DNA from: an uncultured Eubacteriales bacterium
GTDB lineage: Bacteria > Bacillota > Clostridia > Christensenellales > Aristaeellaceae
DNA length: 5,585 bases
NCBI GenBank assembly: GCA_900540045.1
Contig: UQEF01000120.1
Span: 1-5,585 of the forward strand
Direction: 5' to 3'
Shown: in pieces, positions 1 to 5,585 of the stretch
Layout: the number at the start of each line of letters is the position of its first letter
How positions within the stretch are numbered: position 1 is the stretch's first letter
Notes under the pieces: model-generated
Database searches by the model: none
Told to the model about the DNA's origin: nothing
The model's input: the letters and a program-made list of their open reading frames with translations, nothing else
Position numbers and translations under genes: made by a program

Positions 1-383
1 ACGCTGTTATAGCTTTCCCGGATGATTTCCTCGCCATAGGTTTCCTTCAGCTCTTCCGCCTGCGCCGTAGAACGGATATCCGTCCAGTAGATGGCGCGGC
101 GCACGGGCCGGTCGTCCGCCCCCAGCAGCACCGCGGTATGCGTCGCTGCATCCAGCGCCAACGCGGCAATATCGCCGGGAGCTACCCCTGTTTGCTGCAA
201 GAGATCGCGGATGTTGCTTACAGCCGCGTCATAGCTGTCCTGGGCGTCCTGCTCTGCCCAGCCGTTGCGCGGATAATAGGTTGGATATTCCCGCACGGCT
301 GTCGCATATACGCGCCCATCCTCTCCAAGCAGCGTTGCCTTGGACGAGCTTCCGCCGAAGTCCACCCCTATCAGATACTTCAT
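1..383 (-). CDS. FGGY-family carbohydrate kinase, xylulokinase-like (N-terminal part, runs off left edge)
   Basis: This is the first 127 codons of a sugar kinase; the rest lies beyond the left edge. FGGY kinases use ATP to phosphorylate a sugar, sugar alcohol or ketose in the cytosol. The protein opens MKYLIGVDFGGSSSKATLLG, the actin-fold phosphate loop (D8-F-G-G-S-S-S-K15). It then shows GWAEQD (41-46), the DAATHTAVLL segment (78-87) that matches the substrate-proximal MHG/THT region of xylulokinases, and AIYWTDIRS (97-105). A typical member has about 500 residues, so about a quarter is visible. The ATG at 381-383 has a GAGGGG ribosome site at 391-396, 7 bases upstream, and follows the glcD-like stop by 32 bases, so it is the last visible gene of the operon. 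Family membership is confident. Substrate (xylulose, another ketose, glycerol or a polyol) cannot be decided without the C-terminal half. Confidence 0.9.
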   Translation of the reverse strand, partial: MKYLIGVDFGGSSSKATLLGEDGRVYATAVREYPTYYPRNGWAEQDAQDSYDAAVSNIRDLLQQTGVAPGDIAALALDAATHTAVLLGADDRPVRRAIYWTDIRSTAQAEELKETYGEEIIRESYNS

Positions 384-415
384 CCGCTTTCCCCTCTCTT
401 TCCACGTATCTGCGC

Positions 416-1813
416 TCAGAGAACCTTGCCGGGATTGAGAATGCCCGCGGGATCGAAGACGGACTTGATGCCGCGCATCAGGGCCATTTGCGTTTCGCCC
501 AGGCTTTCCCTGAGAAATTCCCGCTTGGCATGTCCAATCCCATGCTCGCCCGATACTTCCCCGCCCAGATTGCGAGCCGCCTCATAAAGCCGGTCCATCA
601 CCTGCTCCAGCGCTTTTGCCCACGCCTGGTCCTCCATTGCATCCTTGCATACATAGATGTGCAGGTTTCCATCCCCCGCGTGCCCGAAGGAGCAGATGCG
701 CACACCCACTTCCCTGCCGATCTGCCCGCTTTGACGCACAAAGTCCGCAATGCGTTCACGCGGTACCACCACATCACATTCATCCATCACGGTTGTGCTG
801 TTCTTAATCGCTTCCAAAAAAGCCCCCCGCGCATTCCAGATGCTTTCCTTTCGCTCGTCCGTATCGGCCAGCAGCACATCCCTGGCGCCTATGCTCAGCG
901 CAAGGTCCGTCAGCCGGTCCATCGCAGGCCTGAGCGCTTCCACGCTGGCACCGTCCAGACGTACCAGCAGATAGGCGTCCGCACTGGCATCAGGGAACTG
1001 TTTGCCCAGATAGGTTTCCGCGCAGGCGATGACCTCGCGCTCCATAAACTCTACGGCCGTCGGCTCGCATCCGCAGCCCAGCACCGCCGGTACCGCGCCG
1101 ATGCAGGTATCCAGATCGTCAAAGGGAATCAGCAGGCTTATATTGGCCTTCGGCTCAGGAATCAGCTTTACGGTGAGCTTCGTCAGGATTCCAAGCGTTC
1201 CCTCGCTGCCCACCAGCAGATCAATCAGGCTGTATCCGCTGGAAGTTTTCACATTCTTTCCGCCCAAAGTGAGGATTTCCCCGCTGGATAAAACCACTTC
1301 CATTCCCAGCACGTAATCCCGCGTTACGCCATAGCGCACGGCACGCATACCGCCCGCATTGGTCATGGCGTTTCCGCCCATGGTGGCCGTCTTTTCTCCG
1401 GGATCGGGCGGATAGAACAGCCCCGTTCCCTCCAGCGCCTTGGGAAATTCCATCAGCAGCACGCCCGGTTCCACCGTGGCGGTCATATTCTTTTCATCCA
1501 CTTCCAAAACCCGTTTCATGCGTTCGGTGGAAAGCACAATCCCGCCCCGGACCGCCACGCATCCCCCGCACAAACCCGTGCCCGCGCCGCGCGGGGTAAC
1601 CGCTATCCCCTTTTGACAGCAGTAGCGAAGCACGGCGCTGATTTCATCCGTGTTCTGTGCCAGGAGCACGGCTTCGGGCGCATAGAGGCCATAGATGGTC
1701 ATTTCATCATGTTCATAATCGCTTGAAACGTTCCCGCCGGAAAAGACGCGTCCGGGCAGGATGCTTTCAAAGAAAGCCAGGTCCTCCCCCGTCACTTTGG
1801 CAAACGTCTTCAT
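416..1813 (-). CDS. glcD: FAD-binding 2-hydroxyacid dehydrogenase, GlcD / D-lactate dehydrogenase type
   Basis: A 465-residue flavoprotein of the VAO/PCMH class (FAD_binding_4 followed by the FAD-oxidase C-terminal domain), the usual length for GlcD and for the Ldh of Ldh-Etf complexes. It should oxidise a 2-hydroxyacid such as D-lactate or glycolate to the 2-oxoacid. Seen in the sequence: the pyrophosphate loop PRGAGTGLCGG (74-84), a glycine-rich flavin segment around YPPDPGEKTATMGG (134-147), GSEGTLGIL (202-210), FGHAGDGNLH (376-385), SGEHGIGHAKR (421-431) and the C-terminal DPAGILNPGK (454-463). H378, H385 and E423 align with the metal ligands described for D-2-hydroxyacid dehydrogenases of this fold. 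The ATG overlaps the etfA stop as ATGA and has AAGGAGG 7 bases upstream (1821-1827). Its place directly after etfB-etfA argues that EtfAB is its electron partner, as in Acetobacterium LctD. The symbol is family-level; the substrate is inferred only. Confidence 0.93.
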   Translation of the reverse strand: MKTFAKVTGEDLAFFESILPGRVFSGGNVSSDYEHDEMTIYGLYAPEAVLLAQNTDEISAVLRYCCQKGIAVTPRGAGTGLCGGCVAVRGGIVLSTERMKRVLEVDEKNMTATVEPGVLLMEFPKALEGTGLFYPPDPGEKTATMGGNAMTNAGGMRAVRYGVTRDYVLGMEVVLSSGEILTLGGKNVKTSSGYSLIDLLVGSEGTLGILTKLTVKLIPEPKANISLLIPFDDLDTCIGAVPAVLGCGCEPTAVEFMEREVIACAETYLGKQFPDASADAYLLVRLDGASVEALRPAMDRLTDLALSIGARDVLLADTDERKESIWNARGAFLEAIKNSTTVMDECDVVVPRERIADFVRQSGQIGREVGVRICSFGHAGDGNLHIYVCKDAMEDQAWAKALEQVMDRLYEAARNLGGEVSGEHGIGHAKREFLRESLGETQMALMRGIKSVFDPAGILNPGKVL

Positions 1814-3000
1814 GCTCGCGCCTCCTTCAGCTCATTGATCAGCACAGGGATGGTGTCATACAGATCGCCGACAATGGCAACATGAGCCGTTTCAAAAATC
1901 GGTGCTGTCCGGTCGGTGTTGATGGCCACAATGTGCTCCGAGGCGTTCATGCATGCCGTAAACTGGATAGCGCCGCTCACGCCGCAGGTGATGATGAGAC
2001 GCGGGCGCACCGTGCGCCCCGAAAGGCCGATTTGCCGGTCATTCCCGGCCCATCCCTTCTCAACCAGGGGGCGCGTGACCGCCCAATCCCCACCCAGCAG
2101 TTCCGCCAGCTCCTGAACAAGCGAAAGGTCGCTTTCCTTGCGAAGGCCGCGTCCGCCCACCACCAATATCTCCGCATCGGAGATCGTTTTGCGCGGTGGA
2201 ACGGGAAAGGCGCTCACAAGGTTTGCTCTGGATGCCTTCACGCCTGCCGGCAGCCTGCGCGCAAGCACATTTCCGGCGGCTGCGGCTTCCCGTATGGGCG
2301 CGTCCATCACTTTATAGCGAACGGTGGCGAACTGAGGGCGGGTGTTCGGCGTGACAATCTGGGCCATAATGTTTCCCCCGAACGCGGGGCGGATCTGCAC
2401 CAGGTCCGTATTTTCCCTCAGTTCCAGCTTTGTGCAATCCGCCGTGAGCCCTGTATGAAAGCGGGTGGCAATTCTGGGGGCAAGGCTGCGTCCCAGCGCC
2501 GTTGCTCCCACCAGCACCACGCTTGGGCGGCAGCTGCGGATATAGTCCTCAACGCAGGCTGCATATGCGTCTGCCCGGAAGTAGCCCAGCGCAGGGTCGT
2601 CGTATACGGCAATTTCCGCAACGCCATAATGCCGAAGCTCCTCGGCGCATGCGCTTACGCCATTGCCCACCAGCACCGCCCTCACCTTGAAGCCCGGCAC
2701 GGCCCTGGCCAGCGTGCGCGCCTTTCCGATCAGCTCCAGACTCACAGGATGCAGGCGGTTGCCGCTGAACTCGGCAAACACGAGGATATCGTTCCAGCCG
2801 CTTTTGTCCACGGAAACAGACTTGGTTTCCAGCCGCACGATGGCCTTTTGAGGACAGCTCTTGACGCAGATGCCGCATACCTTGCAGGCGGCATTGAGCT
2901 CGGGCCCCTGCTCCGTCATATCAATGGCGCCAAATGGACAATTGCTTTGACACAGGCCGCATCCTGTACATTTGCGCTGTAAAATGGCGATTTGTGCCAC
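1810..3000 (-). CDS. etfA: Electron transfer flavoprotein alpha subunit with N-terminal 2x[4Fe-4S] ferredoxin domain
   Basis: EtfA carries the electron-shuttling FAD of the cytosolic EtfAB heterodimer. Residues 1-60 form a ferredoxin-like domain with two complete motifs, C11-C14-C17-C21-P and C39-C42-C45-C49-P. Next come the ETF alpha/beta domain (about 70-250, including RPAFGGN at 204-210) and the FAD domain (about 275-390). The FAD domain shows VGGRGLRKESDL (281-292), TRPLVEKGW (309-317), RQIGLSG (322-328), CGVSGAIQF (339-347) and AINTDRTAPIF (359-369). At 396 residues it is longer than a classic EtfA (about 320-340) by the ferredoxin domain. The start is GTG (2998-3000), chosen because AAGGAGG lies 8 bases upstream and the ferredoxin fold begins at once. 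F347 replaces the His of the classic GISGAIQH motif. It lies 19 bases after etfB and overlaps the next gene by 4 bases. The fused ferredoxin is typical of EtfA proteins in Ldh-Etf type bifurcating systems. Confidence 0.95.
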   Translation of the reverse strand: MAQIAILQRKCTGCGLCQSNCPFGAIDMTEQGPELNAACKVCGICVKSCPQKAIVRLETKSVSVDKSGWNDILVFAEFSGNRLHPVSLELIGKARTLARAVPGFKVRAVLVGNGVSACAEELRHYGVAEIAVYDDPALGYFRADAYAACVEDYIRSCRPSVVLVGATALGRSLAPRIATRFHTGLTADCTKLELRENTDLVQIRPAFGGNIMAQIVTPNTRPQFATVRYKVMDAPIREAAAAGNVLARRLPAGVKASRANLVSAFPVPPRKTISDAEILVVGGRGLRKESDLSLVQELAELLGGDWAVTRPLVEKGWAGNDRQIGLSGRTVRPRLIITCGVSGAIQFTACMNASEHIVAINTDRTAPIFETAHVAIVGDLYDTIPVLINELKEARA

Positions 3001-3008
3001 AGCTGTTT

Positions 3009-3015
3009 CCTCCTT
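3009..3015 (-). promoter_or_regulatory. Ribosome binding site fixing the GTG start of etfA
   Basis: A perfect AAGGAGG on the minus strand ends 8 bases before GTG at 2998-3000, inside the 19-base gap after etfB. No ATG is in frame before the first cluster motif (C11), so this site supports GTG initiation. Confidence 0.85.
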
Positions 3016-3019
3016 CCAG

Positions 3020-3799
3020 TCAGATAAACTTCCACTTTTTCAGCTGTGTGTACAGCCTTTTAGGTGCCTGGGCATCCTCCCATATCTCATGCTCCACTTC
3101 GCTTTGGGGCGGAAAGATGCGTTCCACCTGCGTCGGGCTGCCGGTCAGCCCGTAATGATCGGGATCGGTATCCAAAAAACTGTCCAGTCCCTGAATATGT
3201 ACCACACGCCGAGCCGTTTCGCGGGCTGTTTTGAGCGAAGGCAGGCGTGGCATGCAGATATCCTGCTCCACCGTTACAAGGCAAGGAAAAGGCATATGGA
3301 CGGTTTCAATTACATCCTGTAAATGCTGCTCGGCGTCCACCCCGTCCCCCGCCGCTTCCAAGCGTCCAACCCATGCCGCGTGGGGAATGCCCAAATGCTC
3401 GGCAATCGCCGGTCCGACCTGAGCCGTATCCCCGTCGGTGGTCTGCCTGCCGCATAGGATAAGGTCAAAATCGCCCACGCTGCGAATGGCTTGAGAAAGC
3501 GTATAGCTGGTCGCCAACACATCCGCTCCGCCCAGCCGGCGGTCCGAAAACACATAGCCTTCGTCCGCGCCCATCATGTAGGCTTCCCGTACCACGGCCT
3601 GTGCCTGCGGCGGTCCCATGGTTCCCACCGTAATTTTGCCGCCGTGTTTTTCCTTGAGCCGCAGCGCCGTCTCCAGCGCATAGAGATCATAGGGGTTCAT
3701 TTTGCTTGCCACACCGTCGCGCTTCAGCACCCCGGTCTTTTCGTCGACTTCCACCTTGTTGGTCGAAGGCACCTGTTTGATGCATACAAAAATGTTCAT
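3020..3799 (-). CDS. etfB: Electron transfer flavoprotein beta subunit, bifurcating type
   Basis: A 259-residue EtfB of normal family length, partner of the EtfA that follows 19 bases downstream. It begins MNIFVCIKQVP and shows MNPYDLYALE (34-43), TMGPPQA (60-66), a GADVLATSYTLSQAI stretch (91-105) and CGRQTTDGDTAQVGP (116-130). The DGDTAQVGP segment is characteristic of Etfs in which the beta subunit binds a second FAD at the NAD(H)-proximal bifurcation site, instead of the AMP held by mitochondrial-type Etf. From this I infer electron bifurcation or confurcation between NAD(H), ferredoxin and the linked dehydrogenase. The ATG (3797-3799) overlaps the stop of the upstream oxidoreductase as ATGA, with GGGAG 9 bases upstream (3809-3813), so translation of the two is probably coupled. 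Family assignment is firm; bifurcation is inferred from motif and context. Confidence 0.95.
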   Translation of the reverse strand: MNIFVCIKQVPSTNKVEVDEKTGVLKRDGVASKMNPYDLYALETALRLKEKHGGKITVGTMGPPQAQAVVREAYMMGADEGYVFSDRRLGGADVLATSYTLSQAIRSVGDFDLILCGRQTTDGDTAQVGPAIAEHLGIPHAAWVGRLEAAGDGVDAEQHLQDVIETVHMPFPCLVTVEQDICMPRLPSLKTARETARRVVHIQGLDSFLDTDPDHYGLTGSPTQVERIFPPQSEVEHEIWEDAQAPKRLYTQLKKWKFI

Positions 3800-4992
3800 G
3801 CCTGTTTTCTCCCTTTTGTTGACGTCAGGGACGGGTCAAGGATAACCCCATCGTGAAGAAGCTGCCCGCGCAACTGCTGTGCATCCAGCTTTCCCGTGTG
3901 CGCAAGCAGAGCGGCCATTGTGCCGGCCGCCTGCCCAGTGGCCGCACAGGTCGGGATAACCCGGGTTACATCCCACGCATCTCCAGAGGCGCTGATACAC
4001 CGTCCCGCCGCAAACAGATTGGATGTCGAGCCCATCAGGTGGCTCGTTCCTATGGTATATACAGGGGCCGGGCCGCGCCAGTCTCCCGTCATGGCGACGG
4101 CATCGTCCCGCCAGCAACCCAGATCGGCCTGCGTCAGCGTTTCCAGGCCGCAGAGGCGGCGGGTCATGCGCATCAGTGGAAGCGCCGGAATCAGAAAAGG
4201 AGCCGTGCCCTCCTGCCCGGAGGCGTGGGCGTGGATCATGTCGTGCATATCCTCAACATAGGCGCTCACCTCTGACCCACTGAGCCGGTAAAACCGGCTT
4301 CCCGGTGGACAGGGGCCCTTCAGCGGATCGGTGAGGGGGTGCAGATGCGGGCTTTCCCCCTCGCGCATGGAAAAGTACCAGCCGCTTCTCCGGTTTTCCA
4401 AATAGGATTCCGTTCGCTCTCCCGCCAGGAAACACAGGTCGGCATCGCCTGTCGCATCCACGAATGCCTGCGCGGCAATCGCCAGCCGTCCGCTCTTGTT
4501 TTCCACGATGACATGGCTGAGCTTTCCTTCCCTGCTTTGCGCTGCGCACAGCCGTGTATCGTACCATATGGAAACGCCGGCCTCTCTGAGCAGTCTTTCC
4601 AGCGTCAGCATCATGGGCGCCGCATCATAATCCACGCGGAACCGTGTCTGTGCCCGCTCTGCTTCGCCGGCGGGTCCGTTCCAGCAGGGCGGCACGTACC
4701 CGCGCGGCCCTGCCGTAGGGCTGCCGCCCTCGACACTTTTTCTCAACAGTTCCTCGCCGATTCCGCCGATTACCTGATGTCCATAGCCGTCGCACAGCGG
4801 AAGGTACATCACAATCAGCCCAAGCGTAGCCAAACCGCCCAAGGCGCATTCTTTTTCCAAAAGCAGCGTTTGCGCGCCTGTGCGCGCGGCGGCAAGAGCC
4901 GCGGCCACACCCGCGATTCCGCCGCCTGCCACGGCCACATCCACCGTCGCGGCTATATGCACCTCACGACCAGGCTCCAGAAGAACCGCCAT
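3796..4992 (-). CDS. FAD-dependent oxidoreductase (FAD_oxidored / PF12831-type), substrate unknown
   Basis: A 398-residue flavoprotein with an N-terminal Rossmann fold. It shows VDVAVAGGGIAGVAAALAAA (18-37, GxGxxG), the ribose-binding acidic residue E46 in LLLEK, and LGGLATLG (51-58). Further on come FVDATGDADL (177-186), MRMTRRLCGLETLTQADLG (274-292) and a C-terminal FAD segment starting AAGRCISASGDAWDVTRVIP (328-347). This pattern fits the FAD-dependent oxidoreductase family that contains many uncharacterised enzymes of sugar and acid catabolism. The chosen start is ATG at 4990-4992, with AAGGAGG 6 bases upstream. A TTG two codons earlier (4996-4998) directly abuts that ribosome site and is unlikely to be used. 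There is no signal peptide or membrane segment, so the protein should be cytosolic. It ends in a 4-base overlap with etfB and follows the CCG-protein gene by 67 bases. It could oxidise the pathway substrate or act as flavin partner of the CCG protein; neither is shown. Confidence 0.85.
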   Translation of the reverse strand: MAVLLEPGREVHIAATVDVAVAGGGIAGVAAALAAARTGAQTLLLEKECALGGLATLGLIVMYLPLCDGYGHQVIGGIGEELLRKSVEGGSPTAGPRGYVPPCWNGPAGEAERAQTRFRVDYDAAPMMLTLERLLREAGVSIWYDTRLCAAQSREGKLSHVIVENKSGRLAIAAQAFVDATGDADLCFLAGERTESYLENRRSGWYFSMREGESPHLHPLTDPLKGPCPPGSRFYRLSGSEVSAYVEDMHDMIHAHASGQEGTAPFLIPALPLMRMTRRLCGLETLTQADLGCWRDDAVAMTGDWRGPAPVYTIGTSHLMGSTSNLFAAGRCISASGDAWDVTRVIPTCAATGQAAGTMAALLAHTGKLDAQQLRGQLLHDGVILDPSLTSTKGRKQA

Positions 4993-4998
4993 GCCCAA

Positions 4999-5005
4999 CC
5001 TCCTT
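4999..5005 (-). promoter_or_regulatory. Ribosome binding site that selects the ATG start of the FAD oxidoreductase
   Basis: AAGGAGG on the minus strand lies 6 bases before the ATG at 4990-4992 and touches the in-frame TTG at 4996-4998. Normal spacing therefore favours the ATG over the longer TTG-started form. Confidence 0.85.
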
Positions 5006-5018
5006 CAAGCGCTGAAAA

Positions 5019-5050
5019 CCGGCGCGAAGAGAATCAGCCTTCCGCGCCGG
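5019..5050 (-). terminator. GC-rich intergenic hairpin followed by UUUU (possible attenuator or mRNA processing/stability element)
   Basis: In the 67-base gap between the CCG gene and the oxidoreductase gene, arms CCGGCGCG (5019-5026) and CGCGCCGG (5043-5050) pair perfectly over 8 bp. With one bulged G the stem extends by about four more pairs (AAGG against UCUU in the transcript), leaving a 7-base loop. On the transcribed strand the hairpin is followed by UUUU and then, 9 bases on, by the AAGGAGG of the next gene; a UUUUUU run precedes it. The U tract is short for an efficient terminator, so a partial terminator, a ribosome-access switch or an RNase barrier that sets unequal expression is more likely. 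The structure is directly visible; its function is inferred. Confidence 0.5.
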
Positions 5051-5059
5051 AAAAAAGGA

Positions 5060-5585
5060 TTAGATACGCTCGCTAAGCAGCACAAAGAGATCCCTGTAGG
5101 TATACCCTTCCGGAACGGTTGCCTGCAACGCCTCGGTTGACTGCGGGCAGGCGGCAACCAGCACCCTGGCAGGTGTACGTTTGACATCGTTCCAGCGGCC
5201 CGCGGCAACCTTGTCCCGCAATTCAGGCAGGCATTGCCCCATCACGGCGCTGCCGCAGCATTTTGCCAGCCGGCGGTTTTGCCACATTTCGTGAATCTCG
5301 CATCCCATGGCCGTCAGTATATCGCGTGCAGGCTGATGCTCGTCAAGGTCACGCGCCAGCCGGCTTCCATCATGATAGCTGACGGACATCTCCTCGCGCC
5401 GCGGCGACAGCCGCCCCGACTTGATCAGGTCGTCCACAAAGGCCGTCGCCGTCCATATCTCAGGCAGCTCAATTCCCCAATCCTGGTATTCGTGGCGCAT
5501 CATCGCCGCGTCGTAGCTGTCCAGAACCACCAGGCGTTTCGCACCGGTGGCGCGGATCGCCTCACCCGCCTTGCGCGCCTGCGTA
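5060..5585 (-). CDS. CCG-domain (HdrB/GlpC/GlcF-like) protein, C-terminal part, with replaced cluster cysteines
   Basis: The last 175 codons of a protein whose N-terminus lies beyond the right edge. A GTG at 5528-5530 is internal, since the frame stays open to the edge with family-like sequence. The C-terminal CCG pattern is visible: YHDGSRLAR, then KCCG, then AACPQS. The usual form is Cys-x(31-39)-CysCys-x(35-36)-Cys-x2-Cys, which binds a noncubane [4Fe-4S] cluster in HdrB. Here the spacing is kept (34, 35 and 2 residues), but the first and last positions are Ser, leaving CC and one C. Near the window edge, VVLDSYDAAMMRHEY resembles the end of a first CCG domain, with DSYD where CxxC is expected. 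Such proteins act as cytosolic Fe-S partners of flavin dehydrogenases (GlpC, GlcF, HdrD). The flavoenzymes downstream fit that role, but cluster binding in this one is doubtful. The stop is TAA at 5060-5062. Confidence 0.8.
   Translation of the reverse strand, partial: TQARKAGEAIRATGAKRLVVLDSYDAAMMRHEYQDWGIELPEIWTATAFVDDLIKSGRLSPRREEMSVSYHDGSRLARDLDEHQPARDILTAMGCEIHEMWQNRRLAKCCGSAVMGQCLPELRDKVAAGRWNDVKRTPARVLVAACPQSTEALQATVPEGYTYRDLFVLLSERI

Noticed and set aside
281..1291. A 336-codon plus-strand open frame opposite the glcD-like gene and kinase start
   Set aside because: It is antisense to conserved GlcD and FGGY coding sequence, shows no family motif, and arises from codon bias on the opposite strand.
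1657..2982. A 441-codon open frame on the plus strand opposite etfA and the start of the glcD-like gene
   Set aside because: It lies antisense to two well-identified genes, its protein shows no recognisable family motif and is rich in His/Arg/Ala as expected for a complementary-frame shadow of G+C-rich coding DNA.
4993..4998. TTG start giving two extra residues (MG) on the FAD oxidoreductase
   Set aside because: The TTG directly abuts the AAGGAGG site with no spacer, while the ATG two codons later has a normal 6-base spacing.
5019..5050. Full operon-ending terminator that splits the cluster into two transcripts
   Set aside because: Only four U residues follow the stem, the same-strand gene begins immediately after, and no promoter-like sequence was seen between the hairpin and the next start, so read-through within one operon is more likely.
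4339..5076. A 245-codon plus-strand open frame opposite the FAD oxidoreductase
   Set aside because: It crosses the intergenic hairpin and the ribosome site of the real gene and resembles no known protein.
5528..5530. GTG as the start of a 156-residue protein in the CCG frame
   Set aside because: The frame stays open upstream to the window edge with CCG-like sequence (GAKRLVVLDSY), and no ribosome site precedes this GTG, so the gene is a C-terminal fragment cut by the window.

Overview
The window holds one tightly packed operon read entirely from the minus strand, right to left. It has six genes: two cut by the window edges and four complete. Coding sequence covers nearly everything. The largest non-coding stretch is 67 bases, so there is no gene-free region over 300 bases. 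No tRNA, rRNA, CRISPR array, insertion sequence or long repeat was seen. The promoter must lie beyond the right edge.

Order of transcription: (1) C-terminal part of a CCG-domain (HdrB/GlpC/GlcF-like) protein, 5585 to 5060; (2) an FAD-dependent oxidoreductase of the FAD_oxidored type, 4992 to 3796; (3) etfB, 3799 to 3020; (4) etfA with an N-terminal 2x[4Fe-4S] ferredoxin domain, 3000 to 1810; (5) a GlcD/D-lactate dehydrogenase-type FAD oxidase, 1813 to 416; (6) the N-terminal part of an FGGY sugar kinase, 383 to 1. Two junctions are 4-base ATGA overlaps (2/3 and 4/5) and two are short gaps of 19 and 32 bases. The 67-base gap between genes 1 and 2 holds a strong GC hairpin.

The core (etfB, ferredoxin-etfA, glcD-like) has the layout of the electron-bifurcating/confurcating lactate dehydrogenase-Etf complex known from Acetobacterium woodii (LctBCD). 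In that complex NAD+ reduction by a 2-hydroxyacid is driven by simultaneous oxidation of reduced ferredoxin. EtfB carries the DGDTAQVGP segment typical of bifurcating Etfs. The dehydrogenase keeps its metal-ligand residues (H378, H385, E423) and flavin motifs. The second flavoprotein, the CCG protein and the carbohydrate kinase suggest a catabolic operon for a sugar, polyol or sugar-acid. In that reading the kinase activates one intermediate and flavoenzymes oxidise hydroxyl groups. The substrate cannot be read from the sequence.

The host is probably an anaerobic, fairly G+C-rich Firmicute (Clostridia-like). The reasons are strong AAGGAGG ribosome sites, use of GTG as a start, and an Fd-Etf-dehydrogenase module typical of fermenting anaerobes. 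This is inference. The most unusual points are the serine and aspartate replacements at the expected cluster-ligating cysteines of the CCG protein, and a Phe in EtfA where the classic flavin-contacting His usually sits.
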